From positions 1-64,000 of the forward strand of contig JAHIQM010000020.1 of the NCBI GenBank assembly GCA_018902545.1: a stretch of DNA of 64,000 nucleotides, given 5' to 3'. The notes under the pieces are model-generated. The model worked only from the letters and a program-made list of their open reading frames with translations. It made no database searches and had not been told where the DNA came from. The translations under genes were made by a program, and so were the position numbers. Below, one piece after another: positions 8,667 through 17,114 of the stretch. How positions within the stretch are numbered: position 1 is the stretch's first letter; each line of letters starts with the position of its first letter. This DNA is from Pseudomonadota bacterium. GTDB taxonomy: Bacteria; Desulfobacterota; Desulfovibrionia; Desulfovibrionales; Desulfomicrobiaceae.

Positions 8667-10568
8667 ATGGACGCAAGGCACAGTCTCGGCGATCTCGACA
8701 TTTATCTCTTCAAGCAAGGGCGGCATACCCGCCTGTACGAACATTTCGGGGCCCACCCCGAAGCCCTTGGGCCCGACTCCGCAGGCACGCGTTTTGTGGT
8801 CTGGGCACCCAACGCAGCATATGTTTCGGTCGTCGGGGATTTCAACGACTGGGATCCTGCCGCCTCGCCCATGACCATGCGCGCGGACAGTTCCGGGGTA
8901 TGGGAGTGTTTCGTGCCGGGCGCGTGTCACGGTCAGCGCTACAAGTATTTTTTGAGTTGGTCCGGCGGAGAGGGCGAACGCGCCGATCCTTTTGCGCTTT
9001 TCAGTGAAGGCCCTCCTGCCACGGCATCCATCATCTGGGACCTGCATTATGACTGGGAGGATGGAGACTGGATGGCGGATCGCGCCGGACGCAACGCGCT
9101 TGAAAGCCCGTGGTCGGTGTACGAGGTGCATCTGGGATCCTGGCGTCGCGACGAGCATGGCGAGTTCATGAACTACCGCCGCATCGCCCATGAACTGGCC
9201 GATTACGCCAGGGACGCCGGATTTACCCACGTGGAGATCATGCCCGTGGCCGAGCATCCCTTTTACGGCTCCTGGGGCTACCAGAGCACCGGCTATTTTG
9301 CCCCTTCCAGCCGGTACGGGTCTCCGCAGGATTTCCGCTATTTCGTCGACTACCTGCACAGGCAAGGTCTCGGCGTCATTCTGGATTGGGTGCCCGGGCA
9401 TTTCCCCACCGACGCCCACGGGCTCGCCAATTTCGACGGCACGGCCCTGTTCGAGCACGCCGATCCGCGCCAGGGGTTTCACCCCGAATGGAAGAGCGCG
9501 ATTTTCAACTACGGCCGATACGAAGTGGCCGGATTTCTGATCTGCAATGCCATGTACTGGATACGGGAGTTCCACCTCGACGGGCTGCGCGTGGACGGTG
9601 TGGCGTCCATGCTCTACTTGGACTATTCGCGCCCGCATGACGACTGGGTGCCGAACCGTTTCGGCGGGCGCGAGAATCTGGCCGCCATCGAACTCCTGCA
9701 GGAGCTTAACAAATCCATCTACGAGGAATTCCCCGATGTGCAAACCATCGCCGAGGAATCCACCTCCTGGCCCATGGTCTCCAAGCCCGTCTATCTGGGC
9801 GGTCTGGGATTCGGCCTCAAATGGAACATGGGGTGGATGAACGATTCCCTGACATACATGGAGCTCGATCCCATCTTCCGAAAATTCCACCACAATCTGC
9901 TCACTTTTGCCCTGTGGTACGCATATGCCGAAAATTTCGTGCTGCCCCTGTCCCACGATGAGGTGGTTTACGGGAAAAAGTCCCTGATTTCAAAGATGCC
10001 GGGGGATTATTGGCAGAAAATGGCGGGTCTGAGGGTCCTTTTCGGCTACATGTTCGGTCTGCCGGGGAAGAAGCTCCTCTTCATGGGCGCGGAGTTCGGT
10101 CAATGGAGGGAGTGGAATCACGACCTTTCCCTGGACTGGGATCTGCTCAGCTTTCCCGCCCACGACGGAATCCGGGCCTGGGTCCGGGATTTGAACCGGA
10201 TTTACAGGCAGCGCCCAGCCCTGCATGAGCTTGATTTCGACCCGGCGGGGTTTGCCTGGGAAAACTGTCATGATTCCGATCAGAGTGTGCTGAGTTTCTT
10301 CCGCAGGGACAAAGCGGGCCGACGCGTTCTGATAGTCTGCAACTTTACGCCCGTGCAGCGCGAGAATTACATTATCGGCGTTGATATGGGCGGCACCTGG
10401 CGTGAATTGCTGAACTCCGACAGTCAACTCTACGGGGGCAGCGGGGTCGGAAACATGGGTCAGGTCCGGGCCGAGGCCATCCCCGCGCATAATCATCCCT
10501 ATTCCCTTAATCTGACCCTCCCGCCCCTTGGCGTGCTCTATTTCGAACCACAGGAGGGGCAGGAATGA
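8667..10568 (+). CDS. glgB: 1,4-alpha-glucan branching enzyme
   Basis: This 633-residue GH13 enzyme makes alpha-1,6 branches in glycogen-type polyglucose. The N-terminal CBM48 segment (WAPNAAYVSVVGDFNDWDP) precedes the barrel, where DGLRVDGVASMLYLDY holds the nucleophile Asp, TIAEEST the acid/base Glu, and LPLSHDEVVYGKKSL the third carboxylate. The C-terminal all-beta domain ends at about 633. The ATG at 8667 was chosen because CCGGAGG lies 7 nt upstream; an in-frame upstream extension has no such site. It overlaps malQ by ATGA. Sulfate reducers such as Desulfovibrio gigas store polyglucose, which suits this pair. Confidence 0.95.
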   Translation: MDARHSLGDLDIYLFKQGRHTRLYEHFGAHPEALGPDSAGTRFVVWAPNAAYVSVVGDFNDWDPAASPMTMRADSSGVWECFVPGACHGQRYKYFLSWSGGEGERADPFALFSEGPPATASIIWDLHYDWEDGDWMADRAGRNALESPWSVYEVHLGSWRRDEHGEFMNYRRIAHELADYARDAGFTHVEIMPVAEHPFYGSWGYQSTGYFAPSSRYGSPQDFRYFVDYLHRQGLGVILDWVPGHFPTDAHGLANFDGTALFEHADPRQGFHPEWKSAIFNYGRYEVAGFLICNAMYWIREFHLDGLRVDGVASMLYLDYSRPHDDWVPNRFGGRENLAAIELLQELNKSIYEEFPDVQTIAEESTSWPMVSKPVYLGGLGFGLKWNMGWMNDSLTYMELDPIFRKFHHNLLTFALWYAYAENFVLPLSHDEVVYGKKSLISKMPGDYWQKMAGLRVLFGYMFGLPGKKLLFMGAEFGQWREWNHDLSLDWDLLSFPAHDGIRAWVRDLNRIYRQRPALHELDFDPAGFAWENCHDSDQSVLSFFRRDKAGRRVLIVCNFTPVQRENYIIGVDMGGTWRELLNSDSQLYGGSGVGNMGQVRAEAIPAHNHPYSLNLTLPPLGVLYFEPQEGQE

Positions 10569-12070
10569 GTCGTGAGCGGCGATGCGGGGTCCTGCTGCAT
10601 GTTTCCTCCTTGCCGGGGCGGCACGGGATCGGCGATTTCGGACCATCGGCCCATGAATTCATCGATTTCCTGGCTGCCGGGGGGCAGGGGCTGTGGCAAA
10701 TGCTCCCCCTGGCGCCGATAAACGCCGGAGCGGGCAACTCCCCCTACAGCAGCTACTCGGCCTTTGCCGGGAACACCCTCTTTGTCAGCCCGGAACTCTT
10801 GGTGCGACAAGGTGTACTGCGATCCCGGGATGTGTCGCATCCACCCCCTTTTCCCGAGGAGCGGGTGGATTACGGTTCGGCTGCGGCCTGGCGGGAGAAG
10901 CTTCTGGAGCAGGCCTTCGACAATGTCTTCCCGGGATTGAGATCGGATAGCGGTTTCCATGCCTTCTGCAGTAGCCAGGCCTTCTGGCTCGACGACTACT
11001 GTCTGTTCAAGGCCCTGAAGCGCGAGCAGGGCGGGGCCTCATGGCTGAGTTGGCCGCGCGGGATTCGCCTGCGTGAGAGCGCGGCCCTGGACCTGGCCCG
11101 GGAACGTCTGGGTTACGACATCCTGCGTGAGCGTTACTGCCAGTACCTCTTCAGCCTGCATTGGGAAGGCCTGCGCGATTATGCCACCATGCGCGGGGTG
11201 GCCCTGCTTGGCGACGTGCCCATCTATGTGAGCCTGGACAGCAGCGATGTCTGGGCGCACCGGGAACTCTTCGAACTCGACGACGAAGGCTTGCCCATTT
11301 ACTGCGCCGGGGCACCGCCGGACTATTTCTCCGAGACTGGACAGATGTGGGGCAATCCGGTCTATGACTGGGCTCGTCAGGAGAAGGACGGGTACTCCTG
11401 GTGGAGGGAGCGCCTGCGGCACGAGAGCTCCCGTTTTGACATGCTCAGGCTGGATCATTTTCGCGGGTTTTGCGGTTTCTGGCAGGTACCGGCCTGTGAG
11501 CCGACGGCGGAAAACGGGGTCTGGGTTCCCGGGCCGGGAGCGAAGTTCTTCGCGGCGATGCATGAAAGCGTACCGGGACTGTCCATCCTGGCCGAGGATC
11601 TGGGGGTCATTACCGAGGATGTGGTCGCGCTCATGGACGAGTTCGGGTTTCCAGGCATGAAGATCCTGCAATTCGCCTTTTCACCGGACATGGGAAAAAA
11701 TTCCTACATTCCTCACAACATCCCGGAACACAGTGCGGTGTATACCGGGACCCACGACAACAACACTATCCGTGGCTGGTTCTCTGATGAATTGGGCGGC
11801 GACGGCAGGAAGCGGTTTTGCGCGTATGCGGGCTGGGACGTGCCGGCGCACGGTGCGGCTGACGCCATGATCCGGATGGCGCTGGGCAGCGTGGCCGGGC
11901 TGTGCGTCATCCCGATGCAGGATTACCTGAATCTTGGCGCCGAGGCGCGCATGAACATGCCGGGTATTGCCGGAGGCAATTGGGGTTGGCGCATGGGCCC
12001 GGAGATGGCCAAGGAAGATCTGGCCTCCAGGATGCGTTTTCTGGCCGAAATCTACGGGCGCATGCCCTGA
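10565..12070 (+). CDS. malQ: 4-alpha-glucanotransferase (amylomaltase)
   Basis: This 501-residue GH77 enzyme transfers alpha-1,4-glucan segments between chains and releases glucose. It starts with RRCGVLLHVSSLPGRHGIGDFG, the family N-terminal signature. DMLRLDHFRGFCGFW contains the nucleophile Asp, LAEDLGVIT the acid/base Glu, and YTGTHDNNTIRGW the third catalytic Asp. Its length matches the short bacterial amylomaltases rather than the longer E. coli MalQ. It is coupled to glgB by ATGA and ends before a strong bidirectional terminator. No glycogen synthase or phosphorylase is nearby; an amylosucrase at 40-42 kb could supply glucan. Confidence 0.93.
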   Translation: MSRERRCGVLLHVSSLPGRHGIGDFGPSAHEFIDFLAAGGQGLWQMLPLAPINAGAGNSPYSSYSAFAGNTLFVSPELLVRQGVLRSRDVSHPPPFPEERVDYGSAAAWREKLLEQAFDNVFPGLRSDSGFHAFCSSQAFWLDDYCLFKALKREQGGASWLSWPRGIRLRESAALDLARERLGYDILRERYCQYLFSLHWEGLRDYATMRGVALLGDVPIYVSLDSSDVWAHRELFELDDEGLPIYCAGAPPDYFSETGQMWGNPVYDWARQEKDGYSWWRERLRHESSRFDMLRLDHFRGFCGFWQVPACEPTAENGVWVPGPGAKFFAAMHESVPGLSILAEDLGVITEDVVALMDEFGFPGMKILQFAFSPDMGKNSYIPHNIPEHSAVYTGTHDNNTIRGWFSDELGGDGRKRFCAYAGWDVPAHGAADAMIRMALGSVAGLCVIPMQDYLNLGAEARMNMPGIAGGNWGWRMGPEMAKEDLASRMRFLAEIYGRMP

Positions 12071-12097
12071 CCGTTCAATTTGCTACGGGACTCGGGC

Positions 12098-12130
12098 AAA
12101 AAAAAACCCTGCATTGCAGGGTTTTTTTTT
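12098..12130. terminator. Bidirectional terminator between malQ and dsrC
   Basis: Nine A residues, the palindrome CCCTGCATTGCAGGG (12107-12121) and nine T residues form a symmetric rho-independent terminator serving malQ (plus) and dsrC (minus). Confidence 0.9.
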
Positions 12131-12145
12131 GGAAAAACGGCTGAA

Positions 12146-12463
12146 TTAAACGCAGCCGGTGGGCTTGGGCAGGCCGGCCATCTTGCAGGCGCCTTTGCCG
12201 GGGCCGGAGGGGAAAAGTTCGTAGATCTGCTTCAGCTTGTAGCCGGTGGACTTGGAGAGAATACGCACCATGGGGGCGATGCCGTTCTTCTTGTAGTAGT
12301 CCTGCAGGAAGTCCAGGATCTGCTGGTGAGCTTCGGTGATTTCGGAGATGCCTTCGCTTTCCTTGACATACTCGGCCCATTCCGGACCCCAGTCTTCAAA
12401 CTTCAGCAGGAAACCGTCTTCGTCGATTTCGAAATTTCTGCCCTTGAATTCGATAATTGCCAT
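12146..12463 (-). CDS. dsrC: DsrC, sulfur-carrier protein of dissimilatory sulfite reduction
   Basis: This 105-residue DsrC/TusE-family protein carries sulfur as a trisulfide between its two C-terminal cysteines during sulfite reduction by DsrAB; the trisulfide is then reduced by the membrane complex DsrMKJOP. Both cysteines are present in the C-terminal arm (GACKMAGLPKPTGCV): Cys93 and the penultimate Cys104. Having both marks true DsrC rather than TusE-like proteins that keep only the last one. The core, with EFKGRNFEIDEDGFL and EGISEITEAHQQILDFLQ, fits. TAAGGAGG precedes the ATG. As usual in this group the gene is separate from dsrAB. It is expected to be very highly expressed. Confidence 0.97.
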   Translation of the reverse strand: MAIIEFKGRNFEIDEDGFLLKFEDWGPEWAEYVKESEGISEITEAHQQILDFLQDYYKKNGIAPMVRILSKSTGYKLKQIYELFPSGPGKGACKMAGLPKPTGCV

Positions 12464-12531
12464 GCTAAATTCCTCCTTAGATGTTGTTCCTCAAAATTTT
12501 TCCTTCCGGAAAAAGAGTTTGCAAAGACTTT

Positions 12532-12581
12532 CCCCTATGGGGAAGGATTGTTTTTGTCAATCCAACGCGCCATCCTTCCCC
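12532..12581 (-). promoter_or_regulatory. dsrC promoter region with nested inverted repeats
   Basis: On the minus strand a perfect TTGACA -35 (12555-12560) lies inside two nested inverted repeats: GGGGAAGGAT (12539-12548) with ATCCTTCCCC (12572-12581), and GGATTG (12545-12550) with CAATCC (12558-12563). A third hairpin, TTCCCC (12530-12535) / GGGGAA (12539-12544), covers the expected -10 position, where the best hexamer (TAGGGG) is poor. This suggests a regulated promoter whose -10 departs from consensus. The start would be about 65-75 nt upstream of the dsrC ATG. Confidence 0.5.
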
Positions 12582-12662
12582 ACCAAGTCAACACTACCGG
12601 GCTGTCTAGCAGATAGGGGGCTACACTTCAACTGGAAAGACGGAAGTCGGTCTGGATTCCTG

Positions 12663-12833
12663 TTACTTGAAATCCCGGATAATTATCTGCTCCTTGCGCA
12701 TTCTGCACCAGGTGGGGCGTTCGTCTTCCTCGGGGATGGGACGGCGACTGGGCGGTCCGACGTTGCAGACGCGTCGTCCCTCTTCCATGCTCATCAGCGG
12801 ACAATCCGCGCATTTGGTTACGACAAAGATCAT
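12663..12833 (-). CDS. 56-residue Cys-rich protein, probable metal-binding knuckle
   Basis: The short frame runs from ATG 12833 to TAA 12665-12663. The product begins MIFVVTKCADCPLMSM and has four cysteines (8, 11, 23, 43), the first two as CxxC, with a Pro/Arg-rich centre and a C-terminal IIIRDFK. The pattern suggests a small zinc or iron site. GGA lies about 8 nt upstream of the ATG. The gene follows another small Cys-rich gene by 31 bp on the same strand and precedes dsrC, so all three may be co-transcribed in part. I recognise no family. The alternative frame in this stretch has no such ordered Cys pattern and no ribosome-binding site. Confidence 0.55.
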   Translation of the reverse strand: MIFVVTKCADCPLMSMEEGRRVCNVGPPSRRPIPEEDERPTWCRMRKEQIIIRDFK

Positions 12834-12864
12834 GTGTTTTCCGTAGTGGATGAGGGTTTAGGCC

Positions 12865-13083
12865 CTAGACGTCGGCGGGAAGGGGGATTTCCTGGCAGTA
12901 GTCGTCCCACTCCGCGCAGGCCAGGCCGATGGGTTGTTCGTAGCTGGCCTGGCAATGAGCACACAGTATTTTGATGGTTGCGTCGTTGCCGAATGCTTCT
13001 TTCATGGCCTGCTCAGAGTGGCTGGCCTCGGTACGATGGCCGCATTCGGGACAGGTGGCGGAAACGGTGAATTCCTTGGTCAC
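12865..13083 (-). CDS. 72-residue zinc-ribbon-like protein
   Basis: The product carries two CxxC knuckles, CPEC (Cys11, 14) and CAHC (Cys41, 44), about 26 residues apart, the layout of a rubredoxin-like or zinc-ribbon fold binding one metal. No membrane segment is present. It starts at GTG 13083, preceded by GAGGAGGAACTCC; there is no ATG alternative near it. A good promoter lies 40-68 bp upstream. It heads a small unit with the 56-residue Cys-rich protein and lies upstream of dsrC on the same strand. Function unknown. Confidence 0.7.
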   Translation of the reverse strand: MTKEFTVSATCPECGHRTEASHSEQAMKEAFGNDATIKILCAHCQASYEQPIGLACAEWDDYCQEIPLPADV

Positions 13084-13122
13084 GGAGTTCCTCCTCGTGC
13101 TGCTGGTCTATAATGGAAATGT

Positions 13123-13151
13123 ATACTAAGTACTCGGGGCCCGCGCGTCAA
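13123..13151 (-). promoter_or_regulatory. Promoter for the small Cys-rich gene pair
   Basis: On the minus strand TTGACG (13146-13151), a 17-nt spacer and TAGTAT (13123-13128) form a good sigma-70-type promoter, 40 bp before the GTG start at 13083. Confidence 0.5.
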
Positions 13152-13205
13152 AGTCAAATTCCGTGTCCGGAGCATGATCTGTCTGCCGGAGCTGGTCCTT
13201 TGCAG

Positions 13206-14636
13206 TTAGAGGTAAGGCGAGAAAAGCCAGAAGAACGCGTCCCGCAGCCGTGCGGGCAGGGAGCGTCCCTGCAATTCCTGCCGGGTTACCGGGCGGCTTT
13301 TGGCCATGATGGAGTTGAAATGCCGCGTCAGTTGGATGGCCAGGTGTTGGTCCAGAACTTCCAGGGTCAACTCGAAATTGAGCCGCAGGCTGCGGCTGTC
13401 CAGGTTGGCCGAGCCGAGATGGACGTAGCATCCGTCCACGAGCATGAGCTTGGTGTGGCAGAAGGGAGCGGGCTGAAAGGAAATTTTGATCCCGGCGCGC
13501 AGCAGGTCCTCAAGGATGTGTCTGGTGGCCCAGTGCACGAAGGGCAGGTTGTTGCGCCCGGGCAGGAGGATTTCGACGTTGACCCCGCGGTACCTTGCGG
13601 ACGTCAGGGCGCTCAGGAGAGTGCGCGGGGGCAGGAAATACGGGGTCATGATCTTGATGCTCGACGTGGAAGCGGAGATGATTCCGGTGAGCAGTGTCAT
13701 CAGGTAATCCTCGGCGAAATTGGGGCCGTCGACAACGGTCCGACACAGGCAGTCGCCCGTGGGTTCGGTGAAGAGCACTGGGGGCTCGAGGCGCTCCTTG
13801 GTGGCGAAGAACCAGTCATCGACAAAGGTGTCCTGAAGCAGGTTCGCCACCGGTCCGCGCACGATGAAGTGCAGGTCGGTGACCGGCCACAGCGGCCTTG
13901 CGCCGAGCACGTGCTTCTGGCTGATGTTCATGCCACCGGTGAAGCCGAGTCTGCCGTCGACGACGAGGATCTTGCGATGATTGCGCAGGTTCAGATGCAG
14001 GTTGGGCGGGAAGAGGTGGGGGGGGATGAAGAGCCTGGTGGGCACCCCCTTTTTTTTGAGCAGGCGCGAGGCGTGTGGCCATGAATACTTCTCGCCCACG
14101 CCATCGATAAGGACGCGCACTTCCACGCCGCGCTGCACCGCCCGGGCCAGGGCGTCGATGAATCTGAGTCCCTGGGTGTCGGTGTCGAGAATGTAGGTGG
14201 CCAGGTAGATGCTGTGCCTGGCCTCGTCCATGGCCCGCAGCATGGCGGGGTAGGCCTCGTCTCCGTTGAACAGGGGCTCGACGCAGTTGCCGCCGACCAG
14301 TTCCGCGCCAAGAATGTTGCGCCCCACGCGTTCAAGGCGCTGGAACGCGTGGTGCAGAACCGTGGGGTTGACGGCGGCGCTGGGGTATGAAGCGGAGGCC
14401 GGGGGGCGGTTTTCGGACAGGGCGTCCACTTCCTTGCGCATGCGCGACGCGCTGCGCCGGACCCGGTTCACACCAAAGAGAATGTAGAGAATGGGGCCAG
14501 CCAGGGGAAATGTCAGGCAGACGGCGACCCATCCCAAGGCCGAGCGGGAATCGCTTTTGCGCAGCAGGGCGTGCCCGGCCGCGCCCAGCGCCAGAACAGC
14601 CAGGAGAACCAGGCCAAGCCAGTTCAGCACGTGCAT
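13206..14636 (-). CDS. cls: Cardiolipin synthase, phospholipase D family
   Basis: This 476-residue inner-membrane enzyme condenses two phosphatidylglycerol molecules into cardiolipin. Two N-terminal membrane segments (about 3-22 and 33-55) precede the two PLD half-sites: HRKILVVDGRLGFTGG and HTKLMLVDGCYVHLGSAN, each with HxKx4D. Both catalytic His/Lys/Asp sets are intact and the length matches bacterial ClsA. AAGGTG lies upstream of the ATG. The gene stands on the same strand as the PAS-protein gene, 45 bp downstream of it, so they may be co-transcribed. Confidence 0.92.
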   Translation of the reverse strand: MHVLNWLGLVLLAVLALGAAGHALLRKSDSRSALGWVAVCLTFPLAGPILYILFGVNRVRRSASRMRKEVDALSENRPPASASYPSAAVNPTVLHHAFQRLERVGRNILGAELVGGNCVEPLFNGDEAYPAMLRAMDEARHSIYLATYILDTDTQGLRFIDALARAVQRGVEVRVLIDGVGEKYSWPHASRLLKKKGVPTRLFIPPHLFPPNLHLNLRNHRKILVVDGRLGFTGGMNISQKHVLGARPLWPVTDLHFIVRGPVANLLQDTFVDDWFFATKERLEPPVLFTEPTGDCLCRTVVDGPNFAEDYLMTLLTGIISASTSSIKIMTPYFLPPRTLLSALTSARYRGVNVEILLPGRNNLPFVHWATRHILEDLLRAGIKISFQPAPFCHTKLMLVDGCYVHLGSANLDSRSLRLNFELTLEVLDQHLAIQLTRHFNSIMAKSRPVTRQELQGRSLPARLRDAFFWLFSPYL

Positions 14637-14681
14637 GTTCTGTTCACCTTCGGCTGGAGGGGCGCGCAGCCGCGTCGGTCA

Positions 14682-16217
14682 TTATTTCTCGTCTTTTCGC
14701 CCAAGGGGGCTTGGCAGCGTTGAGCATTTCCGCGGATCTCCCAGGCAGGAGTTGAAGATGTCGAGGATGGCCTTGTCCAGATAGGATTCCTCCTTGTACG
14801 TCAAAAAGGCGGAATTAAATGCCTTGGTCACGGCGGTGATCTTGCGGTAGGCAAGATCGAGATCTTCGCAATAGGACTTTAAGGAAGAGGCTGCATTCGT
14901 CCAGGCCGCTCTGGCCTCAACGGGCAGGTCCCGAGCGACTCCGCCCAGGCTCTCGAGATCTTCCTCGATGCCGTCCTTGGCGTTCAGGATGTGCATGAGG
15001 TGCGTGTTGAGATAATGGCACATGCCTCCAGCGGCGTTTCTGAGTACGCGGTTGCGCTGGTCCTCCATGGCCTGGGTGATGTTGTGCGCGATGCCTTCGT
15101 AATAAAGCAGGTAGCCGGCGTCATCGGTCTTGGCCCGGGCGGTGATGGCCACCTCGATGGATTTTCCGTCTTTCAAACGGAAACGCACGTGCTTGTCCGT
15201 AACGTAGCCTTCCTCGTTGATCTGTGCCAGGAGGTCGGCGCGTTCGGACAGATTTTCGTAGAAGTCTTTAAGGTTGCTGGCCAGGGCCTCCTCGCGGGAC
15301 GCGAAACCGAGCATCTGGATGCCCGCCTCGTTGATATCGATGAAGGTTCCGTCCGAGGTCACGGAATAGGCCATGTCCTTGGTGCTCTGGAAAAAGTCCC
15401 GGTATTTTTCTTCGCTGCGGGTCAGGGCATCCAGTGCTTCCTTCTGATCGGTGATGTCGCGGATGACATGGTCCAGGCGACGGATGGATCTGATGGTGCA
15501 ATAGACCAGTTGGCCCTCGTCGTGGACCCACTTGATGCGGCCGTTGCTGCTGATGATGCGGTACTGCATTTCCCCGAATTCATCATCTTCCAGGGAGCGA
15601 TAGAACCTGCCTACCTCCTCCCGATCTTCGGGGTGCACGAAATGCATGAGCTGCATTTCTCCTGCGTTGAAGGCTCGCCTTGGGATGCCGTAGAGAGCTT
15701 CGGCCGCGGGGTTGATGGCCAGGATGGACTGATCCGTAGGGGACAGGGACACGACTACGTCGTTCATGGCGTGCAGGATGCTTTCCAGGCGGTCCTTGAC
15801 GCGCTGAAGCTCGATGCGCGTCTTGCGGCGCTCGGTGATGTCGGTGATGGCGGCGAGAATGGCGGGGGCGCCGCCGCAATCGACCACGGTCAGTTTCATC
15901 TCGACTATGGCGTCTTCGCCTGGCCTTGCGATGGAGAACTCGATGCGGTCCGCAAGATCGGAAGTGTAGAGCTTGTCCACACAGTGCCGCGTCACCCGAT
16001 CCCGGTCCTCGGGGATGACGAGGTCGGCGAATGGCCTGCCTCGCAGGTTGGTCATCTCCCGGCCGACGATTTCGCAGAACGCGTCGTTGGTAAAGATGAT
16101 GTTGCCTTCACGCAGGATGAAGACGCCGTCGTTGATGTGTTTGACGATGCCCTGGTAATCGATGCTTTCTTGGCAAACGTTCAGCAGGTTTGCTTCGTCG
16201 AAACAGGTTCCATTCAT
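14682..16217 (-). CDS. Triple-PAS sensory protein with kinase-like H-box but no ATPase domain
   Basis: The 511-residue soluble protein contains three PAS/PAC units (about 22-130, 140-260 and 270-385; each ends in a PAC-like segment such as AAITDITERRKTRIELQRV). The last 120 residues start with RNAAGGMCHYLNTHLMHIL, which resembles a histidine-kinase H-box with its His retained, followed by a helical region, but the HATPase N, G1 and G2 boxes are absent. It is therefore not a complete kinase; it may be a phosphotransfer/dimerisation module or a decayed kinase. CAGGAG precedes the ATG. It lies upstream of cls. Signal and output are unknown. Confidence 0.8.
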   Translation of the reverse strand: MNGTCFDEANLLNVCQESIDYQGIVKHINDGVFILREGNIIFTNDAFCEIVGREMTNLRGRPFADLVIPEDRDRVTRHCVDKLYTSDLADRIEFSIARPGEDAIVEMKLTVVDCGGAPAILAAITDITERRKTRIELQRVKDRLESILHAMNDVVVSLSPTDQSILAINPAAEALYGIPRRAFNAGEMQLMHFVHPEDREEVGRFYRSLEDDEFGEMQYRIISSNGRIKWVHDEGQLVYCTIRSIRRLDHVIRDITDQKEALDALTRSEEKYRDFFQSTKDMAYSVTSDGTFIDINEAGIQMLGFASREEALASNLKDFYENLSERADLLAQINEEGYVTDKHVRFRLKDGKSIEVAITARAKTDDAGYLLYYEGIAHNITQAMEDQRNRVLRNAAGGMCHYLNTHLMHILNAKDGIEEDLESLGGVARDLPVEARAAWTNAASSLKSYCEDLDLAYRKITAVTKAFNSAFLTYKEESYLDKAILDIFNSCLGDPRKCSTLPSPLGRKDEK

Positions 16218-16370
16218 GTACCGTGCTCCTGGTTCCCGACAGGCTCATCATATTCCGCTTCCGCGCCCGTCATTCCCGCCATGATACTCATTTTGGCCCG
16301 GCCAGGGCCAGCAATTTTTTGACTGCCGCCGGGACTACCCGGATTTCATCAAATGTTCGGGTCAGGAGGC

Positions 16371-16883
16371 TCAGTCGTGTTTGACGAATATCAGCGCGTT
16401 TGTGTCAAAGCCCCGTGCGGCGGCCCTGACCGTGAGCTCCGCTTTCAGCTCTGCGTCAATTTCCGGCGTTCGGGCGAGAATCCAGAGATAGGAAGTGTCC
16501 GGGCCGCTGACCACTGCGTATTGGTAGTTTTCGTGGTCCAGTTCGAAAATCACGTAGGAGCCGTAAAACGGCCCGAAAAAGGAAACCTTGAGATAGCCGG
16601 TCTGCGGATCCTGGACAAAGCGGGCCCTGCCTTCGGCCTTTTTCCAGCGCCCTTCCTCTGCGTTGTAGCCGTGGTTGACAACGCGGACGTCTCCGTCCTC
16701 GCGCAGGCTGTACTCTGCGCGCACGCGGGTCAGGCCCCGCTCGAAGGGGTGATCGAGTCTGGCGATTTCGTACCAGGTGCCGAGGTACCTTTCGAGCTGG
16801 AAGCCTTCAACAGGGCGCACGGTGTCGGGCATGCCCACGCAGCCGCCCAGCAGCAGGGCAAGGAGCGCGACGATTTTTTTCAT
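16371..16883 (-). CDS. blc: Bacterial lipocalin (Blc-type outer-membrane lipoprotein)
   Basis: The 170-residue lipoprotein has a lipobox (LLGGC) at about residues 13-17 and the lipocalin signature GTWYEIARLDHPFERG. Blc proteins bind lysophospholipids or fatty acids in the envelope and are linked to membrane stress. The ATG at 16883 is preceded by CCAGGAGGAAAC; an upstream in-frame ATG would bury the signal peptide. It is transcribed away from the RND efflux genes, sharing a 231-bp intergenic region with them. Confidence 0.9.
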   Translation of the reverse strand: MKKIVALLALLLGGCVGMPDTVRPVEGFQLERYLGTWYEIARLDHPFERGLTRVRAEYSLREDGDVRVVNHGYNAEEGRWKKAEGRARFVQDPQTGYLKVSFFGPFYGSYVIFELDHENYQYAVVSGPDTSYLWILARTPEIDAELKAELTVRAAARGFDTNALIFVKHD

Positions 16884-17114
16884 GTTTCCTCCTGGGAATG
16901 TAGTCCTGATGCTCATTGTCTCCTCTGCGGGAGATGCAATGTCAACTGCGGACTGCCGGGGTCATTTTCACGGTTTGGCGGAAGCAATGGCGTCCTCTTT
17001 TCGCTGGTGATGCTGCGCCATTGCCAGGGGGTTCTTTACGATGAAGCGCTTTGAATGTAAGTACCCGGATTGGCCGCACTGGCCGAACAGCATAAACCCA
17101 AGCCTTGGACCGAC

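Noticed and set aside
12628-12813. 61-codon frame overlapping the 56-residue Cys-rich gene
   Set aside because: No ribosome-binding site and no ordered cysteines; the neighbouring frame with four cysteines is the better candidate.
16294-16320. Hairpin TGGCCC/GGGCCA followed by T residues
   Set aside because: It points along the plus strand, where no gene ends; on the minus strand, where the genes lie, no T-run follows. It is probably incidental.
14991-16322. Long plus-strand frame across the PAS gene
   Set aside because: No homology-like pattern, while the minus strand has PAS/PAC motifs throughout.
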